A stretch of 64,000 nucleotides of DNA from positions 1-64,000 of the forward strand of contig JBAZEM010000013.1 in assembly GCA_041653875.1 (NCBI GenBank). The letters run 5' to 3'. Positions 25,928 through 34,034 of this stretch are shown piece by piece (position 1 is the first letter of the stretch; each line of letters opens with the position of its first letter). Position numbers and translations under genes: made by a program. The notes under the pieces were generated by a model. That model saw only the letters and a list, made by a program, of their open reading frames with translations, was not told where the DNA came from and made no database searches. The DNA is from VSJD01 sp041653875. GTDB lineage: Bacteria > Verrucomicrobiota > Kiritimatiellia > JAAZAB01.

Positions 25928-26380
25928 TCATTTCACCGCCACCTTGACCACGACTTTGCGCACCGGCGCCGGTGTGCCGCCGGCGATGCAGGGCATGTGG
26001 GCGTCTTCCGGGAAGAAAATGGCGAATGTTCCGGCGCGGGCGGTGACGAAATCCCCCGTGCCGGCGAATAGCGCGTAATCGTTTTTCGGCGCGTAAGCCC
26101 GGGTCTCCTTGAGATTCCCGATGGGGGCATATCCCATGGACTCGATGCCCTTCGCCACGTATTGAACGTCGATGTAACGGCGGTGCGCCTCCCACAGGCC
26201 CTGTTCCATGGGCTTGGTGATATACTGCTGTACCAGCGCATACACGCTGTTGCCCTCCAAGTCATGCCGTCCGGGCGTCATTGTGGCAAAGTCCGTCTTT
26301 GCCAGGTATTCAAGCGCCGTCCGAATCCCGCCGTCCAGTCCTTTGTAAAGCGCCGCGTTTTTGATCAGGTCAACGATCAT
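25928..26380 (-). CDS. YhcH/YjgK/YiaL family beta-sandwich (cupin-like) protein
   Basis: 150 residues, the normal family length. Typical motifs are 'LEGNSVYALVQQYITKP', 'WEAHRRYIDVQYVAKG' and 'GTFAIFFPEDAHMPCI'. The conserved His, Glu and Asp residues of these motifs are the likely metal site. Family members occur with sialic acid or other sugar catabolism genes and are thought to act on sugar anomers or derivatives; the exact reaction is unsettled. Its position just upstream of GH42 on the same strand supports a sugar-processing role. Confidence 0.88.
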   Translation of the reverse strand: MIVDLIKNAALYKGLDGGIRTALEYLAKTDFATMTPGRHDLEGNSVYALVQQYITKPMEQGLWEAHRRYIDVQYVAKGIESMGYAPIGNLKETRAYAPKNDYALFAGTGDFVTARAGTFAIFFPEDAHMPCIAGGTPAPVRKVVVKVAVK

Positions 26381-26528
26381 CTTCGTCTCCGTTATCGTTT
26401 CGCGTTCCTCCGGCTCATTCCGCCAATGAGGACCGCATCAATCCAATTTAACTTGAATGTTAAGGAATTCCAATCATTTTGTGGAACCTCAACCTCGCTT
26501 AACGCTGGATGTTTTAATCCGTTCGGCC

Positions 26529-26557
26529 TTGAAAAATATTGAGTCAGGCCTTATTAT
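26529..26557 (+). promoter_or_regulatory. Strong sigma70-like promoter
   Basis: TTGAAA (26529-26534), 17-nt spacer, TATTAT (26552-26557). The transcript would start near 26564, and AAGGAAG (26574-26580) lies 7 nt before the ATG at 26588. Confidence 0.65.
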
Positions 26558-26587
26558 AACCGAAAACCCCCATAAGGAAGACCGCGC

Positions 26588-27715
26588 ATGAAAAAAGATC
26601 CGACCGGTTACAATAACGATGCCCAGGCGCAAATGAAGCGTCTGGGTGTGAACTTTTCGACCGCCCGCGAGTTGATCGAACTCGCCGACAGCCATAAACC
26701 CGCCCTGCAATTTTCCGCCCGGACCCCAGGCCAGTGGCGCGTTTGGCGCCGGAAATTTCTCGCGCAGGTCAACCGCGCCCTCGGCCCCGGTTTGCCCAGG
26801 GTTGCGCCCGCGCCGCGGGTCGTTGAGAAAGCCGATGGCGGCGATCATTGGCGCTACAAGCTGGTCTATCGCACCACGGCGCGGATGTGGGCGCCAGGTT
26901 ATTTGCTGGTCCCGAAATCGGTTGCCCGTTCCGGCGCCAGGGCGCCGGCGGTGCTGACCATTCACGGCCACGGTTATGGCGGGGTCGATCTGGTTGGGCT
27001 TTCCCCCGAGGAGCGGACCGGCGGCAATCCCCACCACAATTACGCGCTCAGCGTGGCGCGCCGCGGCATGGTGGCGTTCGCGCCCGAACTGCGCGGGTTC
27101 GGCCAGCGGGCGGTCGACGAGGACCAGCTCGGCCGCATCATCCGCGAGCGGGGCGATCCCGAGGCGGCCTTTTTCAGGCGGGACCTCTGCAACGTGCAGA
27201 ACCTGAAAGCCAACCTTCTCGGCTACACGTTCATGCGCCTGCAACTGCACGATCTTTCCGTCGCGCTCGACGTGTTGCAGGCCCGCCCGGAAGTCAACCC
27301 GGCCCGGATCGGCGCCTGCGGGTTATCGACCGGCGGCATGATGACGCTTTTCCTGACCGCCACCGACCGGCGGATTCGGACAGCGACGATCAGCGGCACG
27401 CTGACTTCTTACCGGTCGTACGCATTTCGGATCGAAACGACCTGCGGCAGCCAGTTGCCGCACGGGATCCTGCATTGGGGCGACCTGGCCGATGTCGGGT
27501 GCCTGATTGCGCCGCGGCCGGTGTGTTTCGAGACCGGCGCGGCCGATTTCGGGTTCCTGCCGGACGTGGCCAAGCGGGAATTTCGGCGGATCAAACGCTG
27601 TTATGAAGTGGCCGGCGCGCCCGAGCGCGCCGTGCTCGACGCGTTTTCCGGCGGCCACGAATGGCATGGCGCGGTTGGCCTGCCCATGATGGAAGCCTGG
27701 CTGAAACGCTCCTGA
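26588..27715 (+). CDS. Alpha/beta-hydrolase (acetylxylan-esterase-like)
   Basis: 375 residues, no signal peptide, with its own strong promoter and good Shine-Dalgarno. The core has 'LTIHGHGYGG' (oxyanion region), the nucleophile elbow 'GACGLSTGGMM', 'LIAPRPVCFETGAAD' around the catalytic acid, and the base in 'SGGHEWHG'. This motif order is that of the acetylxylan-esterase/Abhydrolase-7 group. It faces away from the YhcH-GH42 operon and probably removes acyl groups from imported oligosaccharides. The substrate is not certain. Confidence 0.75.
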   Translation: MKKDPTGYNNDAQAQMKRLGVNFSTARELIELADSHKPALQFSARTPGQWRVWRRKFLAQVNRALGPGLPRVAPAPRVVEKADGGDHWRYKLVYRTTARMWAPGYLLVPKSVARSGARAPAVLTIHGHGYGGVDLVGLSPEERTGGNPHHNYALSVARRGMVAFAPELRGFGQRAVDEDQLGRIIRERGDPEAAFFRRDLCNVQNLKANLLGYTFMRLQLHDLSVALDVLQARPEVNPARIGACGLSTGGMMTLFLTATDRRIRTATISGTLTSYRSYAFRIETTCGSQLPHGILHWGDLADVGCLIAPRPVCFETGAADFGFLPDVAKREFRRIKRCYEVAGAPERAVLDAFSGGHEWHGAVGLPMMEAWLKRS

Positions 27716-27747
27716 TGTTCCGCCCCAATGCGGGCTATGCCCGCAAC

Positions 27748-27829
27748 CAAGTATGGGAGTGTGGGAGTAGGGGTGTATGGGAGTAGGGAGAAGAATCTTT
27801 ACGCCCATACTCCCACACTCCCATACTTG
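27748..27829. repeat. 22-bp perfect inverted repeat of heptamer-type sequence
   Basis: 27748-27769 and 27808-27829 are exact reverse complements built from gtatggg/agtgtgg-like units, with a 38-nt loop. It lies between convergent genes. A smaller hairpin, TGCGGGC-tat-GCCCGCA, precedes it near 27730-27746. Confidence 0.85.
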
Positions 27830-27837
27830 CCTCGCCT

Positions 27838-28035
27838 TCACGCATTGGCGGCCATGACGCGCTCGATCGTCTCCCGGAACAACGGCAGGCCCGAGGCGGG
27901 AATAATGACGGCATCCCGGTGGCCGCCGACTTCTTCCGTAATCTTCAGAAAACGGCCGTTGGCGTTTTCCTTGAAATCGAAAAGGAATTGCTTGCGTTCG
28001 ATCTGCACGCGTTCGCTGAATAGTTGCGTTTCCAC
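27838..28035 (-). CDS. Small PurA/DUF3276-like nucleic-acid-binding protein
   Basis: 65 residues from a GTG start at 28035; AGGAGG is placed a few bases upstream on the minus strand. The whole sequence ('ETQLFSERVQIERKQFLFDF...GRFLKITEEVGG') matches the beta-beta-beta-beta-alpha PUR repeat of PurA/DUF3276 proteins, which bind single-stranded DNA or RNA. It is 25 nt downstream of folE2 on the same strand and likely co-transcribed. The longer in-frame extension upstream overlaps folE2 and is not protein-like. The target nucleic acid is unknown. Confidence 0.75.
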   Translation of the reverse strand: METQLFSERVQIERKQFLFDFKENANGRFLKITEEVGGHRDAVIIPASGLPLFRETIERVMAANA

Positions 28036-28060
28036 CCCTTGATCCTCCTGGTTTGGGCGA

Positions 28061-28870
28061 CTACGGCGCGCTGACGACCATGGCGTAGGCGTTATGGTTA
28101 TGGATGCTTTCCATGTTTTCGCTTTCCACCTGGAACCAGACGATGCGCTTATCCTGCCGGAGTTTGTGCGCGACCGCCCGGGCCATATCCTCGGCGAAGC
28201 GCGGCCGGGCATAGGCTTGTTCGGTGACATATTTTTCGTCCTCGCGCTTGAGCAGGGAATACAGTCCCGAGCTGGCTTCGGACTCGGCAATGGCGATCAG
28301 TTCCTCAATCCAGACCAGCTCCTGACTGCGCACGCGCAGGGTGACCCAGGAGCGCTGGTTGTGCGCGCCCTGGTCGCTGATTTCCTTGGAGCAGGGGCAG
28401 AGCGTGGACACGGGAACCACGACTTCCACGATCAAATCCTGGCCTGCCCCAAGCGCCGTCGAGGAAGCGCGCGATTCGTGCTTCCGGTCGAACGAGGCTA
28501 TGAAAGCGCACTGGTAATCCATCAAGGAGCGGGTCTGCGAGACTGGCGCGGTTTTTTCCACGAAATAGGGGAAGCGGATTTCCAGGTGCGCCGTGGTGCA
28601 GTCGAACCGGTCGATCATTGTCTTGAGGATGGCGCCGATATTGCGCAGGGAAATTTTGCCGCGCTGTTCGTTGAGGATTTCCACGAAGCGCGACATGTGG
28701 GTGCCCTTGAAATGATGGGGCAAATCCACGAACAGGCTGACCTGTGCGACGGTATGCTGTACCTTGTTCTCGCGGTCCAGGACGTCCACAGGATAGCGCA
28801 GGTTCTTGATGCCGGCTTTCCAGATGGGAATCCGCCGGTCGTCAGACTGGTTTTGGGTGTCTTTCAACAT
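28061..28870 (-). CDS. folE2: GTP cyclohydrolase FolE2 (type IB)
   Basis: 269 residues. The start is set at the ATG at 28870 ('MLKDTQNQSDDRRIPIWKAG'), which matches family N-termini; in-frame extension upstream is poorly conserved. Motifs include 'DLPHHFKGTHMSRFVEIL', the metal-binding 'VPVSTLCPCSKEISD' and 'GAHNQRSWVTLRV', and 'CTTAHLEIRFPYFV'. FolE2 converts GTP to 7,8-dihydroneopterin triphosphate, the first step of folate and queuosine/deazapurine synthesis, and is active when zinc is scarce. No other folate gene is nearby; the small PurA-like gene follows it. Confidence 0.93.
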   Translation of the reverse strand: MLKDTQNQSDDRRIPIWKAGIKNLRYPVDVLDRENKVQHTVAQVSLFVDLPHHFKGTHMSRFVEILNEQRGKISLRNIGAILKTMIDRFDCTTAHLEIRFPYFVEKTAPVSQTRSLMDYQCAFIASFDRKHESRASSTALGAGQDLIVEVVVPVSTLCPCSKEISDQGAHNQRSWVTLRVRSQELVWIEELIAIAESEASSGLYSLLKREDEKYVTEQAYARPRFAEDMARAVAHKLRQDKRIVWFQVESENMESIHNHNAYAMVVSAP

Positions 28871-28992
28871 GGAAATAATATTAGCACGCGCCTCGGCCGG
28901 GTGGCAAGTCTGGAGTCGCGGCTGGATTCGGGCGGCGACAAGAGCCACGCCGTCACCGGCGCGGCTACAGATCGTATTGGCGCTTTAAACCT

Positions 28993-30837
28993 TTACGGAC
29001 GCATCTGCCGGGCGGCGGCGGCGTGCGCCTCGTCGTAGTGCTGGATCAGTTTTTTCCAGTCGAACTGCTCGGCCAGTTCCTGGGCGCGGAACCGCAGTGT
29101 AATGCGGTCGCGCAGTTCCAGCCGCGCGAATTTGAACAAATAGTCGGCCAATTCGCCGGCGGCGTCGGTGTCGGCGGTGTTTTTGCGTTTGACGACGAAC
29201 AATCCCTTTTTTTCACAATCCGGGGTATGCGCCAGGATGTAGTTGCCGAACCCGGACAAGTCCGAGGCCACCGCCGGAATGCCGCGCGCCAGGCATTCCA
29301 CCGGCGTGTAGCCCCAGGGCTCGTAATAACTCGGGAACAGACCCAGGTGGCAACCGCGCACAAACTGATCGTAATCCAGGCTGAAGAGCGGATTCGTGGT
29401 GGTGATGAAATCGGGATGATACACGACTTTGACGGGATCGTCGGGCTTGTTCACCAGGTTGGAACGGCGCAGTTGATTCAAGACCTCGTCGTGTTCCTGG
29501 TCCAGCAGGTCGTGGGTGACGATCATGGGCAGGCGCGCGGTGCGCAGGGATTGCATGGTGCGCCGCAGACGCAGGCGCCAGTAATCGTCCATCAGCGCGT
29601 TCAAATCCGGCATTTGACCCCGGGCGGCGGCCTCGAACAGGCGCTCGCCCATCTGATTCTTGATGGCCATGCAGGTCTGGTGCAGTTCCTCGGTCATGGC
29701 CTTGTTGTTCAGCACATCCGCAAGCATGGATCGGAAGGGCTTGCGCGAAACGAGAAACATCACCACCGTGAGGTCCGTGCCCGCCTGCTTCAGCTTGTAG
29801 TTGAGGCGCGCCAGGGCTTCGAGCGTCAAATCGAAGCCTTTGTTGCGATATTCATAGCGGCCGGACGTGAAGAAATACAGGGTGCGATCCAGGTTGAAAC
29901 TGTAGCTGGGGAAAAAGTGGCCGGTCACGAATTGGTGAATCTTTTCCTTGTACACCTTGTGCAGGTTTTCCGACTCATGGCGCGCGATAAACCGCTCGAT
30001 ATTGAGCCCGTTCGGCAGGACCGCATCCACCTCCCGGCTGAGCAGGTGTTTGCATTCCAGCGCCGTCACGTTGCTGACGGTCGTAAAAACATGGGCGCCG
30101 TGCGCGGCGGCGCGCTCGATTTGGACGCGCGTTTCGATGTTGAACCGCCGCGCATCGTTTTGCCAGTTGACGAACGGGAGGTGGTCGTAAAACCAGGGAT
30201 CGCTCATGGCCAGATAGCGCCCCAGCAGTGTCGCGTGGGTCGTGAAGACAATTCCCACCGGCAGGTTGTCGCGCCGCATTTCCGGGATGGCGGCGCCGCC
30301 CATCCATTCGTGAAAATGGGCCGTCACAGGCGCGGGGCGCGGCGGCGGTTGGTTGGTCAGCGCCCGGAAAAATTCGCACACCATCAAGCCGAAGGCCAGG
30401 ACTTCATTAATCTCGTGGTCATCCTTGGGCGTGCTGATCTTGTGATGCTCCCAGAAAAAATACTTGAATTCGATCAGCCGGGGCATGGCGCTGTGGAAAT
30501 CCAGCAAAATCACCTGGGGCCGTCCCGTGACCAGCCAGTGTCCGAAATGCGCCTGGTAACCCATGGCGCGCAAGGCTTGGAGCGCCGGGCGCAAAAATTC
30601 CGGCGCTTCGGCCTCGTCGAATTCGATGGACGCCGTGGCCGGATTATAAGGCCCAATCAGACAATAGCGTTCGCCCCAACGTTCGATCATGCCGGGGATC
30701 TTGGACCGGATTACCGTATAGATGCCGCCCAACTGCCGGCATACTTCCCAAGCCACTTCGAATAAATAACCCTCCGCATCGGTACGCGTCCCGGTTGGCG
30801 GGAGCGGGGATCGTTTTTCAGCGCCGATGTTCGACAT
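28993..30837 (-). CDS. GT3-family glycogen synthase (Gys-type)
   Basis: 614 residues, close to eukaryotic/fungal-type GT3 enzymes rather than bacterial GlgA (GT5). It has 'VCRQLGGIYTVIRSKIP' near the N-terminus (sugar-nucleotide site), 'HFHEWMGG', 'VFTTHATLLGRYL', 'FTTVSNVT' and 'PNGLNIERF', and the C-terminal donor-site block 'YYEPWGYTPVECLARGIP'. It elongates alpha-1,4-glucan using UDP-glucose. GT3 enzymes are known in several PVC and Bacteroidetes lineages, supporting the taxonomic placement. It is minus-strand, 122 nt upstream of folE2, and divergent from the restriction-modification island. Confidence 0.92.
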   Translation of the reverse strand: MSNIGAEKRSPLPPTGTRTDAEGYLFEVAWEVCRQLGGIYTVIRSKIPGMIERWGERYCLIGPYNPATASIEFDEAEAPEFLRPALQALRAMGYQAHFGHWLVTGRPQVILLDFHSAMPRLIEFKYFFWEHHKISTPKDDHEINEVLAFGLMVCEFFRALTNQPPPRPAPVTAHFHEWMGGAAIPEMRRDNLPVGIVFTTHATLLGRYLAMSDPWFYDHLPFVNWQNDARRFNIETRVQIERAAAHGAHVFTTVSNVTALECKHLLSREVDAVLPNGLNIERFIARHESENLHKVYKEKIHQFVTGHFFPSYSFNLDRTLYFFTSGRYEYRNKGFDLTLEALARLNYKLKQAGTDLTVVMFLVSRKPFRSMLADVLNNKAMTEELHQTCMAIKNQMGERLFEAAARGQMPDLNALMDDYWRLRLRRTMQSLRTARLPMIVTHDLLDQEHDEVLNQLRRSNLVNKPDDPVKVVYHPDFITTTNPLFSLDYDQFVRGCHLGLFPSYYEPWGYTPVECLARGIPAVASDLSGFGNYILAHTPDCEKKGLFVVKRKNTADTDAAGELADYLFKFARLELRDRITLRFRAQELAEQFDWKKLIQHYDEAHAAAARQMRP

Positions 30838-30978
30838 GATGAGTATCCTCCGTATGCGGGTTCAGCGGTTCAACGGTTAGGAAAGTAGTTCATTCTTCCA
30901 TGACCAAACAAGCCTAAATATAATGCGCGCGATATTTATTGCTTGACTAATTTCAGTTAGCAAGGTAACTTAACTTAC

Positions 30979-31170
30979 ATGAGTGCGAAAAAGGTGTTTC
31001 CTGTTGAACTTGATGAAACCCTGCATCGTCGGCTGAAACATGCCGCGATTGATGAGGGAATCACGCTTCATGATTTAATTTTACGGGTTTTGGATGAGCA
31101 TGTCGGTCATAATGGATTAAAGCAAGATAAGGGGCGCGGAAATGATCAGTCAGCCATCCGTGGTTGTTAA
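30979..31170 (+). CDS. Small ribbon-helix-helix (CopG-like) protein
   Basis: 63 residues: 'KKVFPVELDETLHRRLKHAA...LHDLILRVLDEHVG' has the short beta strand and two helices of RHH DNA-binding proteins, followed by a charged tail. It overlaps the methyltransferase start by 29 nt. The region upstream has a TTGACT box (30943-30948) and the dyad GTTA-gcaagg-TAAC just before the start, suitable as an operator. It may control the downstream methyltransferase, in the place that a C protein takes in many restriction-modification systems, or act as an antitoxin. Confidence 0.65.
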   Translation: MSAKKVFPVELDETLHRRLKHAAIDEGITLHDLILRVLDEHVGHNGLKQDKGRGNDQSAIRGC

Positions 31171-31999
31171 GGGAAAAAAGACGGAAAGAGTTGCGAACGG
31201 AATTGCAACAAATAAACTTGTCTTTTCCGCCAGTCAGGGGACCAACGACGAGATCTTTCCAAATGTATTGGCGTTACATGTGCCGAAGGGCAGTCTTGTT
31301 GCCGACGTAACTTTTGGGAAGGGTGTCTTCTGGAAACGGATCCCGTCCGGCGATTACGACCTGCGAAAATCCGATTTAACAACGGGCGTGGATTGCAGAA
31401 AACTGCCGTATGGTGACGGCATGTTGGACTGCGTCGTTTTCGATCCGCCGTACATGCACACGCCGGGTGGAACAGCGCACCAGAATCATCAAAATTACGA
31501 ACAATACTATTACAATAACGGCACGAACCATTCGACGAAAAAATACCATGAAGCGGTTTTGGATTTGTATTTTGAGGGGGCAAGAGAGGCTGGTCGTGTC
31601 TTAAAACCGGACGGTGTGCTGATCGTGAAATGTCAAGACGAAGTCTGCGCCAACCGGCAGCGTCTGACTCATGTTGAAATCATCAATGAGTTGGCAGGCA
31701 TGGGATTTGTGATTGACGACTTATTCGTCGTTCTTCGTAATAACCATCCCGGCGTAAGCCGGATCATCAGGCAGGTTCATGCCCGTAAAAACCATTCCTA
31801 TTTTTTGGTTTTCCACAAAATCAGGCCGTTAAACTATCGAGTTCAAAAAAGAACTGACCAAATGGTTTTACGTATAGCGGAGGAAAAACGGCGTTTAATT
31901 TATCGTAGCTCACGGGAACGTCGAGGTAGTAAATCCGCTTTAGTTGGGCGATGTGCATCTGATAAATCCGCCACTGGTCGGGCAGGCAAATCTCGATAA
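31142..31999 (+). CDS. DNA methyltransferase (amino-methylase) of a likely R-M system
   Basis: 285 residues. An AdoMet-site motif I variant ('LVADVTFGKGVFW') precedes the catalytic motif IV DPPY ('CVVFDPPYMHTPGG'), and 'GRVLKPDGVLIVKCQDEV' completes the Rossmann-type core. DPPY indicates N6-adenine or N4-cytosine methylation. The conserved part ends at 'HSYFLVFHKI' (about nt 31820); the last 60 residues overlap the convergent endonuclease gene and look like antisense read-through. The true protein may therefore have gained a tail by stop-codon loss. Base composition is lower in G+C than the flanks, as in an acquired island. Confidence 0.82.
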   Translation: MISQPSVVVKGKKTERVANGIATNKLVFSASQGTNDEIFPNVLALHVPKGSLVADVTFGKGVFWKRIPSGDYDLRKSDLTTGVDCRKLPYGDGMLDCVVFDPPYMHTPGGTAHQNHQNYEQYYYNNGTNHSTKKYHEAVLDLYFEGAREAGRVLKPDGVLIVKCQDEVCANRQRLTHVEIINELAGMGFVIDDLFVVLRNNHPGVSRIIRQVHARKNHSYFLVFHKIRPLNYRVQKRTDQMVLRIAEEKRRLIYRSSRERRGSKSALVGRCASDKSATGRAGKSR

Positions 32000-32717
32000 C
32001 CTCCTTCTTTCTCTGGTCGGTCTTTGTTTCGGCGAGTATCACCGGAGTGCCGAGAAACCTTCCTGTTCCGTAAACGCCATCAAGTACGCGCTGATGTGCC
32101 CAGACTTGGATGACCCGTTCGCGGGTGGATGTTTTGATTGGCAGATGAAATTTTGGTTTGTCTTTGCCAAGGTTGAAAACAAAATCCGTTGGCAAGGTCG
32201 TATCCATGTCCAGATTCAACACCGGCAGTCTGTTTGTGGGGTTCACTCCAAGACGCCATGCGAAAAGATGGCCGATAATGTATTCGAAAAATGTGCCAGG
32301 AGTTTTCTGATCTCCATCCTTGATTAAATCGACAAAACAACAGAAACTTATTGTAGCAGAGTAGATCGTTTTTGTGATCGATTCCGGCGACAAGCCCTCC
32401 AATTTGTTATTTGCCAGCGCATTACAGAATTTATCCCATTCTTTTTGATCAGAGACAAAAAGCGCGGCGTTGACGGCGCGTGAAATTTTTTTCTCCCCGG
32501 CAAAGGCGAAGTAGGCCTTGTTTGGGACGTGGGATTTTAGTTCAATCCTCTTAAAATTACGCAGTTGCCTGAGCGAAGCGCGGACGCACTCCGTCAATAG
32601 TTCCCGGTTGTCATCGCCACGCACGTCGTGCGCAAAGATTTTTTGAAGGCGCATGTATGCTTGTATTGGATCGTTCGCCATGCGGGGAATGATCGCAGAT
32701 TTGGTGATTCCATTCAA
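31821..32717 (-). CDS. Putative type II restriction endonuclease
   Basis: 298 residues, or 286 if the second Met (codon 13, 'MANDPIQAYMRL') is used. It is paired convergently with the methyltransferase. A candidate PD-(D/E)xK-like core is 'LPTDFVFNL...KFHLPIKTSTRERVIQVWAHQ', where a buried Asp is followed by a lysine in LPIKTS; the assignment of the second acidic residue is uncertain. No other known family was recognised. The role rests on this core, the pairing and the shared lower G+C content. Recognition site unknown. Confidence 0.6.
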   Translation of the reverse strand: MNGITKSAIIPRMANDPIQAYMRLQKIFAHDVRGDDNRELLTECVRASLRQLRNFKRIELKSHVPNKAYFAFAGEKKISRAVNAALFVSDQKEWDKFCNALANNKLEGLSPESITKTIYSATISFCCFVDLIKDGDQKTPGTFFEYIIGHLFAWRLGVNPTNRLPVLNLDMDTTLPTDFVFNLGKDKPKFHLPIKTSTRERVIQVWAHQRVLDGVYGTGRFLGTPVILAETKTDQRKKEVIEICLPDQWRIYQMHIAQLKRIYYLDVPVSYDKLNAVFPPLYVKPFGQFFFELDSLTA

Positions 32718-32807
32718 TGTTTCTTTTTCTGTCTGTTATTGTCTTGATTGTGGGTAATTTTGTCGCTATGCTCTGTGACAAAATATCACGCAATTGTGGT
32801 GATTACC

Positions 32808-34034
32808 ATGAAATCAGGATTTTTAGACAAGCTGATCGAGCGGTTGGCGAAACTGGACCCCGAGAGCCTGCAAACCCAGTTCTTGCGATTAACGCAGGAA
32901 AAAGGGTTGCTGGAGGCTGTTTTTAACGCCTTGCATGAAGGCGTGATCGTGCTGGACGGCCAGGGGTTCATCAATTACGCCAATAGCGCCGCTGCGAACC
33001 TGCTTGGGTTTTCCCTGCAATCCGCCGTCCGGCAACCCATCGCGCATATTCTCAAGGACATCGAATGGGATCGCATCCTGAGCCTGGATGAAAAAGCCTG
33101 GTCGGAATTGATCAGCCGTGAAATCGAAATCACGCATCCCGTCCACAAGATCCTGAATTTTTATGTCATGCCCATCGCCCTGGCGGCCGACCGGAGCCGC
33201 GGCGCCGTGGTGATCCTGCGCGACATCACGGGCGCGCGCGAAAAGGAAATGCGGGTGCTCAGCTCCGAGCGCATGCATGCGCTCACGGTGCTGGCCGCGG
33301 GGGTGGCCCATGAGATCGGCAATCCCCTCAATTCGCTCCACATCCATTTGCAGCTCCTGGAGCGTGAGCTTCAAACCCTGCCGAACGAAACCGGCGATGC
33401 CTGCCGGGATCTGGTCGGCGTGGCCCGCAAGGAAGTGGAGCGGCTCAACCTGATCGTCACCCAGTTTTTGCGCGCCATTCGGCCAAGCGCGCCCCACCGG
33501 GAGGTTTGCCGGATCGAAGATATCCTTCAGGAAACCTTGACTTTCATGCGCCCCGAAATCGAGAACCGCGACGTCCTGGTGGAGGTCAAGTGTCCGGATC
33601 CCGCGCCGAAAATTTCGGTGGACCGCAACCAGATCAAACAGGTGTTTTTCAACGTGATCAAAAACGCCTTGCAGGCCATGACTCAGGGCGGACTCCTGAC
33701 CATTACTTTGTTCGGCAACGACCGTTATCTTGGGCTTTCCTTCAAGGATACCGGCAAGGGGGTGTCGGCCGACGACCTCAGCCGCCTGTTCGAGCCGTTC
33801 CGGTCCGATAAACCGCGGGGCACCGGCCTGGGCCTGATCATCGTTCAGCGGATCATGCAGGAACATGGCGGCAAGATCGAGGTGCACAGCCAGCCGGGCA
33901 GCGGCATGACCTTCACTCTTTTTCTGCCGCTGGACGAGCGGCGCATTCGGTTGTTGAAGGCGCCGCGCAAGCCGCGCGCGTGCCGCTCGCATCGGAAAAT
34001 CACTCAATCACTCAATCACTCAATCACTCAATGA
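32808..34034 (+). CDS. NtrB-like PAS sensor histidine kinase
   Basis: 408 residues from the ATG at 32808; no transmembrane segment, so it is cytosolic. A PAS domain (about 35-140, 'VFNALHEGVIVLDGQGFINY') is followed by HisKA with phospho-accepting H168 in 'GVAHEIGNPLNSL', then a HATPase with 'NVIKNALQAM' (N box), 'DTGKGVSADDLSRLFEPF' and 'GTGLGL' (G boxes). It probably phosphorylates the sigma54 activator encoded next, whose ATG overlaps this stop codon. The C-terminal 'KITQSLNHSITQ' is encoded by four AATCACTC octamers. Confidence 0.9.
   Translation: MKSGFLDKLIERLAKLDPESLQTQFLRLTQEKGLLEAVFNALHEGVIVLDGQGFINYANSAAANLLGFSLQSAVRQPIAHILKDIEWDRILSLDEKAWSELISREIEITHPVHKILNFYVMPIALAADRSRGAVVILRDITGAREKEMRVLSSERMHALTVLAAGVAHEIGNPLNSLHIHLQLLERELQTLPNETGDACRDLVGVARKEVERLNLIVTQFLRAIRPSAPHREVCRIEDILQETLTFMRPEIENRDVLVEVKCPDPAPKISVDRNQIKQVFFNVIKNALQAMTQGGLLTITLFGNDRYLGLSFKDTGKGVSADDLSRLFEPFRSDKPRGTGLGLIIVQRIMQEHGGKIEVHSQPGSGMTFTLFLPLDERRIRLLKAPRKPRACRSHRKITQSLNHSITQ
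33998..34029 (+). repeat. Four perfect AATCACTC octamers at the kinase/regulator junction
   Basis: 4 x 8 bp in the last codons of the kinase gene, ending one base before the ATG of the response regulator. Gain or loss of one unit would change the kinase C-terminus and the spacing of the coupled start. Confidence 0.9.

Noticed and set aside
28036..28290. N-terminal extension of the PurA-like gene
   Set aside because: It overlaps folE2 in another frame and is lysine/serine/proline-rich without structure; a GTG with AGGAGG at 28035 explains the start better.
29023..30765. A 580-codon open frame antisense to glycogen synthase
   Set aside because: The sense strand encodes a clear GT3 enzyme with conserved motifs throughout; the antisense frame has no recognisable domain.
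33506..33811. A separate small gene within the histidine kinase
   Set aside because: It lies in another frame across the conserved HATPase core with no independent signals.
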